DNA of 21,399 nt from NCBI GenBank assembly GCA_036260375.1, contig DASZZZ010000077.1, positions 1-21,399 of the forward strand. Direction: 5' to 3'. The notes beneath the pieces are model-generated. The model worked only from the letters and a program-made list of their open reading frames with translations, was not told where the DNA came from and searched no databases. Position numbers and translations under genes: made by a program. This DNA comes from DASZZZ01 sp036260375 (lineage in GTDB: Bacteria > Actinomycetota > CADDZG01 > WHSQ01). Position 1 is the first letter of the stretch, and each line of letters begins with the position of its first letter. Positions 7,371 through 14,128 of the stretch are shown here, one piece after another.

Positions 7371-8987
7371 TCAATCGGCTTGGGCACGGCGGCGCAGCCG
7401 GCGGCGGCGGTCGGCGAGGACCGCGCGGGCCGCGTTGAGCCCCGGGATGCCCATGACGCCGCCACCGGGATGGACGCCCGAGCCGCACAGGTACAGGCCT
7501 CGCACCGGCGTCCGGTAGTCGCACGCGAGCGGGCTCGGACGCAGCGAGAAGAGCTGGTCGACGGCGATCTCGCCGTGGAAGATGTTGCCGCCGACGAGCC
7601 CGAAGCGGGCCTCGAGATCGGCCGGCGTGAGCACCTCGCGGTGCACGACCGCGTCGCGCACGTTGGGCGCGTACTCCGACAGTGTGTCGACGACGAGGTC
7701 GCCGAGCGCGGCGCGCGACTCGTCGTCCCACGGCCCCTCGGCCGGCTCGTACGGGACGTACTGCACGAAGCAGGTCATGACGTGCAGGCCCTCGGGCGCG
7801 AGCGTCGGGTCCTTGGTCGTCGGGATGACCGCGTCGATCATGGGCGCGCGCGACGTCCGGCCGTACTTCACGTCGTCCCACGCGCGCTCGAGGTACTCGA
7901 GCCCGGGCGAGATCACGATCTCGGGATGCTGCGGTCCCGGGTCGCGCCCGGGCCGCGCGACGAGGTCGGGCAGCTCCGACAGCACCATGTTGACCTTCGC
8001 CGAGGGGCTGCGCGTCCGGTAGCGCTCGACGTCGGCCACGAGCTCGGCGGGAAGCTCGTCGCGGGCGACGAGCGACAGCAGCGTCGTGTGCGGATGCGCG
8101 TTCGAGACGAGCCCGGCGCGCAGCTCGGTGCCGTCACGCAGCGTCACGCCGGTCGCACGGCCCCCCGAGACGTCGATCGACGCGACCTCCGCGCCGGTCC
8201 GGATCTCGGCCCCCGCGGCGCGCCCCGCGCTCGCTATCGCCTCCGACAGCGCGCCCATGCCGCCGCGCACGAAGCCCCACGCGCCGGTGACGCCGTCGGT
8301 CTCGCCCATGCGGTGGTGCAGCAGCACGTACGCGGAGCCGGGGCTCATCGGGCCGCCCCACGCGCCGATGACGCTGCCGAGCGCGAGCGCCCCGAGGACG
8401 CGGTCGTCGCGGAAGAACCCGCCCAGGAAGTCGGCCGCCGACATCGTCATGAGGTCGACGAGCGCGGGCAGGCGCTCGCGCGCGCGGACCACGAAGCGAC
8501 CGAGGCGGAGTGAGCGCGCGACGTCGCGCGCCGAGCGCATCCGGGGGTCGGGGGGCGTCGCGTACAGCAACGGGCGGATGACCGCGGCGAGCTCGGACAG
8601 CACGCGGTTGTACTCGACGTAGCGGTCGCCGTCGTGGCGCGAGATGCGCCGGATCTCGTCGGCGGCCCGCCGCGGGTCGTCCCACAACAGCATCCCGCTG
8701 CCGTCGCGAAACGGCGCGAAGTACGCGGGATCGAGCGGGTACACGTGGTAGCCGTGGCGCGCCAGCTGCAGGTCGGAGACGATCCGCGGGGACAGCAGGC
8801 TGACGACGTAGGACGCCGTCGACACCTTGATCCCCGGCCACGGCGACTCGGTGACGGCGGCTCCGCCGACGAGGTCGCGGCGCTCGAGCACGACCGTGCG
8901 CAGCCCGGCGCGCGCGAGGTACGCGGCGGCGACGAGTCCGTTGTGCCCGCCGCCGACCACGACCGCGTCGTAGCGTACGGTGCTCAT
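7371..8987 (-). CDS. FAD-dependent oxidoreductase, PYROXD2 / phytoene-dehydrogenase-like
   Basis: The protein has 538 residues. VVVGGGHNGLVAAAYLARAG at residues 9-28 is the dinucleotide-binding fold for FAD, followed by LERRDLVGGAAVTE. The C-terminus has GLYLCGSGVHPGGGVMGIPG, the second FAD-binding segment. The region around residue 50-110 (SPWPGIKVSTASYVVSLLSP and HGYHVYPLDPAYFAPF) is typical of the PYROXD2-like branch of the CrtI/amine oxidase superfamily. No carotenoid genes are near, so carotenoid desaturation is not supported; the substrate is unknown. It is 58 bases upstream of the lipoprotein gene and may share its transcript. Divergent from the VOC gene at 9152. Confidence 0.88.
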   Translation of the reverse strand: MSTVRYDAVVVGGGHNGLVAAAYLARAGLRTVVLERRDLVGGAAVTESPWPGIKVSTASYVVSLLSPRIVSDLQLARHGYHVYPLDPAYFAPFRDGSGMLLWDDPRRAADEIRRISRHDGDRYVEYNRVLSELAAVIRPLLYATPPDPRMRSARDVARSLRLGRFVVRARERLPALVDLMTMSAADFLGGFFRDDRVLGALALGSVIGAWGGPMSPGSAYVLLHHRMGETDGVTGAWGFVRGGMGALSEAIASAGRAAGAEIRTGAEVASIDVSGGRATGVTLRDGTELRAGLVSNAHPHTTLLSLVARDELPAELVADVERYRTRSPSAKVNMVLSELPDLVARPGRDPGPQHPEIVISPGLEYLERAWDDVKYGRTSRAPMIDAVIPTTKDPTLAPEGLHVMTCFVQYVPYEPAEGPWDDESRAALGDLVVDTLSEYAPNVRDAVVHREVLTPADLEARFGLVGGNIFHGEIAVDQLFSLRPSPLACDYRTPVRGLYLCGSGVHPGGGVMGIPGLNAARAVLADRRRRLRRRAQAD

Positions 8988-9077
8988 CGCGCGCGGCTCC
9001 GGGGGCCCGTCATCGTCGCAGTATCCACGGCGTCGCGCGCGCCGGCCACCGGGTCGCGCGAAATGGCGGGCACCGCG

Positions 9078-9103
9078 CCGGTGTTGTCGCGCGTCGACAC
9101 CGG
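9078..9103. repeat. Inverted repeat in divergent promoter region
   Basis: CCGGTGTTG (9078-9086) and CGACACCGG (9095-9103) are complementary apart from one G-T pair and are separated by 8 bases. The element lies in the 164-base gap between the divergent flavoprotein and VOC genes, about 50 bases before the VOC start. A regulator binding site is possible. No good -10/-35 pair was recognised. Confidence 0.35.
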
Positions 9104-9151
9104 ATCACGAGCGCGCCCGGCCGGGTGCGCCACGGAAGGAAGGCGATCGGC

Positions 9152-10039
9152 ATGTCGTCGGTGGAGGAGCGAACCGCCCGAGCGACCAGCACGCTCGTCG
9201 ACCGCGTCGCCGCCGTCGAGCTGCGCGTCACCGACGTCGGCCGCGCGCTCGAGTTCTACTCCGGCGTCGTCGGCCTCGAGGTGTACGAGCGGGACGAGCG
9301 GCGCGCGACGCTCGGCGCGCCCGGCGGTCCGGCCCTGCTGACGGTGCGCTCCGACGGCGTGGAGGGACCCGCGGAGCCGGGGGCGACGGGCTTGTTCCAC
9401 GTCGCGATCCGGTTTCCGACGCGCGCCGCCCTGGGCGACGTCCTCGCCCGGCTCGTCGCCGCCGGCGTCGAGATCGGCGCGGGCGACCACGCGGTGAGCG
9501 AGGCGCTGTACGTCGACGACCCCGACGGCAACGGCGTCGAGCTGTACCGCGATCGCCCGGTGGAGCAGTGGCCGGCGCCGACGAGCGACGCGCTCGTGCC
9601 GATGGTCACGGAGCCCGTCGACCTGCGCGGCGTCCTCGCCGAGGGCGCCGGCGACGGGGCGGTGGGCGCGCCGGCGGCCCGCGGGACCGACGTCGGACAC
9701 GTCCACCTCCAGGTCGCCGACGTCGAGCGCTCCGTCGCGTTCTACGTCGACGAGCTCGGGCTCGACCTCACCGCGCGCATGGGGTCGCAGGCGGCGTTCT
9801 TCTCGTCGAACGCCTACCACCACCACGTCGGAGCGAACTCGTGGCGGTCGCGCGGCGGGTCACCCGCGTCGTCCGGGCGCGCGGGCCTCGACCGGATCGT
9901 GTTCGCGGTGCCCGGCCCGGAGCGGCTCGAGCGTCTGCGCGCGCGCCTCGAGGCGCGCGGGCACGCGCTCGCCGGCGACGGGGGCGGCGTCACTGTGCGC
10001 GACCCCGACGGCGTCGCGCTGACGTTCGTCGCGGCGTGA
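9152..10039 (+). CDS. Two-domain VOC protein, extradiol dioxygenase CatE-like
   Basis: The protein has 295 residues. The ATG at 9152 follows GGAAGGA at a good distance and is preferred over an in-frame start 27 bases upstream. It has two vicinal-oxygen-chelate modules: the first at about residues 17-140 (VELRVTDVGRALEFYSGVVG, GLFHVAI, NGVELYRDRPVEQW) and the second at about 175-293 (VGHVHLQVADVERSVAFYV, AFFSSNAYHHHVGANSW, DPDGVALTF). This matches CatE-type proteins, some of which cleave catechols using Fe or Mn. Candidate metal ligands are the His in GHVHL and in YHHHVG. The usual last Glu ligand is not evident in DPDGVALTFVAA, so dioxygenase activity is uncertain. Standing alone, 124 bases before the SDR gene. 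Confidence 0.85.
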   Translation: MSSVEERTARATSTLVDRVAAVELRVTDVGRALEFYSGVVGLEVYERDERRATLGAPGGPALLTVRSDGVEGPAEPGATGLFHVAIRFPTRAALGDVLARLVAAGVEIGAGDHAVSEALYVDDPDGNGVELYRDRPVEQWPAPTSDALVPMVTEPVDLRGVLAEGAGDGAVGAPAARGTDVGHVHLQVADVERSVAFYVDELGLDLTARMGSQAAFFSSNAYHHHVGANSWRSRGGSPASSGRAGLDRIVFAVPGPERLERLRARLEARGHALAGDGGGVTVRDPDGVALTFVAA

Positions 10040-10121
10040 CGCGGATGCGCCGGCCCGTGACGACCGGCGCTCCCGGCGGCGAGGCGCCCGCCTGGACCGC
10101 GTACCTACCATGCAGTAGCAT

Positions 10122-10137
10122 CCTACCGATCGGTAGG
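10122..10137. promoter_or_regulatory. Palindromic operator, probable TetR site
   Basis: CCTACCGATCGGTAGG is a perfect 16-base palindrome 26 bases before the start of the SDR-like gene. It resembles operators of TetR-family repressors, and the second gene of the downstream operon encodes such a regulator. TAGCAT just before it (10116-10121) could be the -10 box, in which case the palindrome covers the transcription start and binding would repress. Confidence 0.7.
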
Positions 10138-10163
10138 TCAGAGGCTCGACGGGAGGAGAAGCG

Positions 10164-11147
10164 ATGAGGGTCCTCGTCGCGGGCGGAACGGGCGCCATCG
10201 GACGGCGCCTCGTCCCGGAGCTCGTACACGGAGGTCACGAGGTAACGGTGCTCGGGCGCTCGTCCGAGCGTCTGCGCGCCGCGGCGCGCGCGGGTGCCGA
10301 CGCGGTCGAGTGCGACGTCCTCGACTCCGACGCGGTCGTGCGCGCGGTCGGCGACGCCGCGCCGGATGCGATCGTCAACGTGCTGACGCGGCTGCCCGAG
10401 AGGCTCAAGCCGAGGCGACTCGCGGACGTCTACGCGCGCAACGACGAGGTGCGCCGCGTCGGCGGCGACAACCTCCTGCGCGCGGCGCGCGCGTCCGGCG
10501 TCGCACGTGTCGTCGTGCAGAGCGCGGCCTACTGGTACGCGCCGGGCGCCCCGGGCCCCCGCACCGAAGACGACCCGTTCTTCGTCGACGCCCCCGAGCC
10601 CATCGGGACGGCGGTGCGGACGATGCAGGCGGCCGAGCGCGCCGCGCTGCAGTCCGGGCTCGAAGTCGTCATACTGCGCTACGGCATGTTCTACGGTCCG
10701 GGGACGTGGTATTCGGCGGACGGAGACGTCGGCCGCCAGGTGCGGGCGCGGGCCTTCCCGCTCGTCGGGTCGGGCGACGGCGTGTTCTCCTTCGTCCACG
10801 TCGACGACGCGGCGCGGGCGACCGCCCTCGCGGTGACCGGCCCGGCCGGCGTCTACAACGTCGTCGACGACGATCCCGCGCGCGTCGCCGAGTGGCTGCC
10901 CGCGTTCGCCGACGCGCTCGGGGCGCGGCCCCCCCGACGCGTGCCGGTGTGGCTCGCGCGCATCGCGGCCGGCGACGCCATGGTGACGTGGATGCAGCAG
11001 GTGCCGGGCGCCGACAACCAACGCGCCCGGGAGCAGCTCGGCTGGACGCCGCGCTACGCGAGCTGGCGCGACGGGTTCCGGCGAGGGCTGGCCGACCCGG
11101 AGCCCGCGACGCCACGCGACCGCACGCACGCGGGAGATGGTCGTTAG
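10164..11147 (+). CDS. NAD(P)-dependent epimerase/dehydratase-like (SDR superfamily)
   Basis: The protein has 327 residues from an ATG preceded by GGGAGGAG. VLVAGGTGAIGRRLVPEL has the dinucleotide-binding glycines at residues 7-13, and the later FSFVHVDDAARATALAV and GVYNVVDDDP segments are typical of extended short-chain dehydrogenases. The expected YxxxK catalytic pair is not found: the segment GTAVRTMQAAERA aligns with the usual Y-G-x-x-K-x-A-A-E region, with Ala and Met at the Tyr and Lys places. It may bind NAD(P) without classical epimerase chemistry. First gene of an operon with the TetR regulator (11-base overlap). Likely repressed through the palindrome at 10122-10137. Confidence 0.88.
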   Translation: MRVLVAGGTGAIGRRLVPELVHGGHEVTVLGRSSERLRAAARAGADAVECDVLDSDAVVRAVGDAAPDAIVNVLTRLPERLKPRRLADVYARNDEVRRVGGDNLLRAARASGVARVVVQSAAYWYAPGAPGPRTEDDPFFVDAPEPIGTAVRTMQAAERAALQSGLEVVILRYGMFYGPGTWYSADGDVGRQVRARAFPLVGSGDGVFSFVHVDDAARATALAVTGPAGVYNVVDDDPARVAEWLPAFADALGARPPRRVPVWLARIAAGDAMVTWMQQVPGADNQRAREQLGWTPRYASWRDGFRRGLADPEPATPRDRTHAGDGR

Positions 11148-11781
11148 CGCGCGGGCGGCGACGCGCGCGCCGCGGCGGCGTCTGTCGGCGCCCGAGCGCC
11201 GCGCGCGCATAGTCGCCGCCGCGCGCACCGTGTTCGCCGCCAAGGGCTTCGCGTCGGCGTCGCTCGACGACGTCGCCGCGCGGGCGCGCATCACCAAGCC
11301 CGTCATCTACGACCACTTCTCGTCGAAGGACGACCTCTACGTGCAGGTGTTGCAGGAGGGCAGCGACGACCTGTTGCGCGAGCTGCTCGCGACGCTCGGC
11401 GCGCGCGACGCGGCCCCCGACGACGAGGTCGCCGCGATGCTCGACGCGCTGTTCGCGTGGATCCGGTCCCACCCCGACCACTGGCGACTGCTGTTTCGCG
11501 AGCCGACCGGTCCGCGCCGGATCATGCGCGCGCACAAGCGCATCCGCGTCCGCGCCGGCGCGGCGCTCGCCGCGGAGCTGCTCAACGGCCACGGCGACGA
11601 CGACCCACAGCGCGTCGAGATGATGAGCGAGATGCTCGCCGGCGCCATGCACGCGCTCACGGAGTGGTGGTACGACCATCGCGACGTGCCCGCGGAGAAG
11701 CTGCGTGACGTCGCGATGGCGGTTCTGTGGGACGGGTTGTCGGCCGGCGTCGCGACGGGCGGGCGGCGCACGCCGCGATGA
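11137..11781 (+). CDS. TetR/AcrR-family transcriptional regulator
   Basis: The protein has 214 residues. RRARIVAAARTVFAAKGFA followed by SLDDVAARARITKPVIYDHF (about residues 41-61) is the TetR DNA-binding helix-turn-helix, with the characteristic YxHF and KDDLY end. The remaining 150 residues form the helical ligand-binding domain typical of the family, rich in Ala and Leu. The ATG lies within the end of the SDR-like gene (11-base overlap), and the stop overlaps the next start as ATGA. A basic 20-residue N-terminal tail precedes the helix-turn-helix. The natural target is probably the palindrome before its own operon. The inducer is unknown. Confidence 0.93.
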   Translation: MVVSARAATRAPRRRLSAPERRARIVAAARTVFAAKGFASASLDDVAARARITKPVIYDHFSSKDDLYVQVLQEGSDDLLRELLATLGARDAAPDDEVAAMLDALFAWIRSHPDHWRLLFREPTGPRRIMRAHKRIRVRAGAALAAELLNGHGDDDPQRVEMMSEMLAGAMHALTEWWYDHRDVPAEKLRDVAMAVLWDGLSAGVATGGRRTPR

Positions 11782-12275
11782 CGGACGCATCCGTCGGCGG
11801 GTTCGAGATGACCGCCGACATGCGGCGCGTCGTCGAGGAGCAGCGACTCGGCTTCGTCGCGTCGGTGTGCCCCGACGGCACCCCCAACCTGTCGCCGAAG
11901 GGGACGACGAGCGTGTGGGACGACCACCATCTCGTGTTCGCCGACATCCGGTCGCCGCGCACGGTCCGCAACGTGCGGTCGAACCCGTGGGTCGAGGTCA
12001 ACGTCGTCGACCCGGTGAGCCGGCGCGGCTACCGGTTCAAGGGCACTGCGCGCGTCCTCGAGGGCGACGAGCACGAGGCCGGCATCCGCTTCTTCGAGAC
12101 GGGAGAGCGCGCCGTGAGCGGCGCGCGCGAGCGCATCGATCACGTCGTTCTGGTGCAGGTGTCGTCGGCGGCGCCGGTGACGTCGCCGTCCTACGACGTC
12201 GGCGCGACGGAGGAGTCGCTGCGCGCTCGCTGGCGCGCCTACTTCGAGCGCCTGTGGAGCGGCGAGACGTCCTAG
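11778..12275 (+). CDS. Pyridoxamine 5'-phosphate oxidase-fold flavoprotein
   Basis: The protein has 165 residues, and its ATG overlaps the TetR stop (ATGA). RLGFVASVCPDGTPNLSPKG, LVFADIRSPRTVRNVRSNP and VEVNVVDPVSRRGYRFKGTA are the split-barrel segments that bind FMN (or a related flavin such as F420) in the PNPOx-like superfamily. Members reduce or oxidise small molecules; those of this short type are mostly uncharacterised. Third gene of the operon with the SDR-like and TetR genes, so presumably co-regulated. Its stop TAG shares the tetranucleotide CTAG (12272-12275) with the stop of the convergent VOC gene. Confidence 0.9.
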   Translation: MTDASVGGFEMTADMRRVVEEQRLGFVASVCPDGTPNLSPKGTTSVWDDHHLVFADIRSPRTVRNVRSNPWVEVNVVDPVSRRGYRFKGTARVLEGDEHEAGIRFFETGERAVSGARERIDHVVLVQVSSAAPVTSPSYDVGATEESLRARWRAYFERLWSGETS

Positions 12276-12634
12276 ATCGCGGTCGGGTGACGCGGCTCGT
12301 AGAGCATGACCTCGACGCCGCCCGGCAGCACGAGCGTCGTCGTCACGCCCCAGCCCTCGTCCTCCGGCTCGCCGCGCACTTCGACGCCCTTGGCGCGCAG
12401 CTCGTCGATCGTCGCCGCGACGTCGTCGCACATGAACGTGAGCTGGTGGCGCACGCCGCGGTCGTACGTCGGCCCCTCGGCGGGATGCACGCCGAGCTCC
12501 GCCGGGGGCAGGGCGAAGATCAGCCAGCCGTCGCCCGTGTCGACGTGCGCCAAGCCGAACACGTCGCGCAGCACGGCGCGCAGCGCCTCGGGCTCCGACG
12601 TGTAGAGGAGAGCGTGCACTCCGGTGATCGTCAT
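12272..12634 (-). CDS. Small VOC/glyoxalase-superfamily protein
   Basis: The protein has 120 residues, a single VOC module: GVHALLYTSEPEALRAVLRD, DGWLIFALPPAELGVHP, RHQLTFMCDDVAATIDEL, VEVRGEPEDEGWGVTTTLVLPGGVEVMLYEP. Possible metal ligands are H7, the His in RHQLTF and the final Glu in VMLYEP. The protein is of the glyoxalase/bleomycin-resistance type, and the substrate is not readable. No Shine-Dalgarno sequence precedes the ATG. TAGACT on the minus strand (12641-12646) lies just 6 bases upstream, so a leaderless mRNA is possible. The gene converges on the PPOX gene and diverges from the peptide operon at 12805. Confidence 0.88.
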   Translation of the reverse strand: MTITGVHALLYTSEPEALRAVLRDVFGLAHVDTGDGWLIFALPPAELGVHPAEGPTYDRGVRHQLTFMCDDVAATIDELRAKGVEVRGEPEDEGWGVTTTLVLPGGVEVMLYEPRHPTAI

Positions 12635-12760
12635 CGGGTGAGTCTATGCCCGCGACGCGCGCGCGGCCGGCCGCGTGTCGGCGCGGTGTCGACGACGCGA
12701 GCGCGTCGCGACACCTCCTCGGTCGACCGCGAGCGCGACCGCCGCCGTCCGGCCCATTCG

Positions 12761-12766
12761 TACTAT
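12761..12766 (+). promoter_or_regulatory. Possible -10 box of the peptide/JmjC operon
   Basis: TACTAT lies 38 bases before the peptide start in an otherwise very GC-rich gap of 170 bases. It fits a sigma-70-type -10 element (TAnnnT) with transcription starting near 12772. No convincing -35 box is present 17 bases upstream, so this is weak. Confidence 0.35.
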
Positions 12767-12804
12767 GCTGCCGCGATCGTTGGCGAACTCCGGGAGGTAC
12801 GCAG

Positions 12805-12984
12805 ATGACCGACGACCGGGTCCTGAGCGACGACGACATCACGACGACGTGGCTGCGCGGCGCGGGCGCCGGTGCGGCCCTCCACGCCGACCGCGACTCC
12901 GCCGACCCCGACGGCACCGACGCCGACGGAACGGACTCCGATTCGGACTCGACCGACTCCGACTCCGACGCCCGGGACGCGTAG
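12805..12984 (+). CDS. Asp-rich repeat peptide, candidate modified-peptide precursor
   Basis: The peptide has 59 residues. The ATG is well supported: GGGAGGT at 12792-12798 with a 6-base spacer. The first half (MTDDRVLSDDDITTTWLRG) looks leader-like. The second half is an aspartate repeat: DPDGT, DADGT, DSDSDST, DSDSD from residue 34 to 55, with Asp at nearly every second place. Of 59 residues 18 are Asp, and none is Lys or Cys. I know no named family for it. It precedes a JmjC/cupin oxygenase and a sucrase/ferredoxin-like protein on the same strand, so a ribosomally made substrate of these enzymes is plausible. Alternatives are a calcium-binding peptide (DxDGT is reminiscent of such loops), or an N-terminal part of the next protein separated by a frameshift. 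Confidence 0.65.
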   Translation: MTDDRVLSDDDITTTWLRGAGAGAALHADRDSADPDGTDADGTDSDSDSTDSDSDARDA

Positions 12985-14128
12985 CCCCCGCGCCGCGCTC
13001 GAGCGCTGCGTCGGCGACGCCGAAGCGTTCCTCGACGGGCACTGGGGCCGCGCGCCGCGGCTGCGTCCGGCGCGCACGGACGCGGCGTTCGACGACCTCG
13101 CCTCGCTCGACGACCTCGACGACCTGGTCGCGTCCGCGGCGCTGCCCGCGACGCGCCTGCGCATGGTCGCCGACGGACGCACGTTGCCGCCGTCGAGCTA
13201 CACGACGCGCGGCGGCGGGCGGCGCGCCGAGGACGTCGTCAGCCCGGCCCTCGTCTACGCGCGCTACTCGGAGGGCGCGACGATCGTCGTCGAGGGCCTG
13301 CATCGTTACTGGCCGCCGCTGACCGACTTCTGCCGCGGCCTGGAGCTGGCGCTCGGCCATCGCCTGCAGGTCAACGCGTACGTCACTCCGCCCGGCGCGC
13401 GCGGCTTCGACGTCCATCGCGACGACCACGACGTCTTCGTCCTGCAGATCTCGGGCACCAAGCACTGGCTCGTCTACGACCGCGACGAACCGGAGCGCGT
13501 CGTGGTCGACCGCCCCCTCGAGCGCGGCGCGTGTCTGTACGTCCCCGAGGGCTTCCCGCACGCGGCGCGCACGACCCACGACGCGTCCGCGCACCTGACC
13601 GTCGGCGTGCTGACGCACGAAGCGATCGACGTCGTCCGCGCAGTCGCCGATCTCGCCGCCGACGAGCCCGCGTTTCGCGCCCGACTCCCGGCGGCCGCGT
13701 CGTCCGACGCCGGAGCGCTACGCGCCGAGGTCGAGCACCACGTCGCCGAGCTGCGGGCGTGGCTCGACAAGGTCGACGTCGACGAGCTCACCGCGCGCGT
13801 CGCGCGGCGCGTCATGTCGTCGGCCCAGCCACTGCTGCGAGGACAGCTTCGGCGGCTACACGCGCTCGACGCGATCGACGCCGCGACCACCGTGCGGCGG
13901 CGACCGGGCGCGTCGTGCGTGCTGCTGCCCGCGCCGGGCGTCGTGCGCGTGTTGCTCGCCGACCGCGAGCTCGAGATGCCGCCCGTCGCGGCCGTCGCCA
14001 TGGAGCACGTCGCGCGCAACGACCGCTTCCGCGTCGGCGACCTGCACTCGTTCCTCGACGCGGACAGCGCGCTCGTCCTCGTCCGGCGGCTGGTGCGGGA
14101 GGGACTGCTCGAGGCCGTCGTTGGGTGA
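12872..14128 (+). CDS. JmjC/cupin iron oxygenase, ribosomal-oxygenase (ROX) type
   Basis: The frame is 418 residues from the only available upstream start, GTG 12872; the recognisable protein begins about residue 41 (ALERCVGDAEAFLDGHWGRAP). JmjC/ROX enzymes are Fe(II)/2-oxoglutarate hydroxylases. The iron-binding HxD is H182-R-D184 in VHRDDHDVFVLQISG, and the distal His is H230 in YVPEGFPHAA. NAYVTPPGARGF before it is typical of the barrel. The C-terminus (about 330-418) resembles the winged-helix part of YcfD/NO66-like proteins. The first 37 residues are a Thr-Pro repeat that is just the Asp-repeat DNA of the preceding peptide in another frame. No start codon lies between them and ALERCV, so the true start is unresolved. 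The stop overlaps the next gene by 8 bases. Confidence 0.85.
   Translation: MRPSTPTATPPTPTAPTPTERTPIRTRPTPTPTPGTRSPRAALERCVGDAEAFLDGHWGRAPRLRPARTDAAFDDLASLDDLDDLVASAALPATRLRMVADGRTLPPSSYTTRGGGRRAEDVVSPALVYARYSEGATIVVEGLHRYWPPLTDFCRGLELALGHRLQVNAYVTPPGARGFDVHRDDHDVFVLQISGTKHWLVYDRDEPERVVVDRPLERGACLYVPEGFPHAARTTHDASAHLTVGVLTHEAIDVVRAVADLAADEPAFRARLPAAASSDAGALRAEVEHHVAELRAWLDKVDVDELTARVARRVMSSAQPLLRGQLRRLHALDAIDAATTVRRRPGASCVLLPAPGVVRVLLADRELEMPPVAAVAMEHVARNDRFRVGDLHSFLDADSALVLVRRLVREGLLEAVVG

Noticed and set aside
12908..12975. CRISPR or DNA-level tandem repeat array
   Set aside because: The periodicity arises from Asp/Ser/Gly/Thr codons of a peptide; repeats are too short and irregular, with no spacers.
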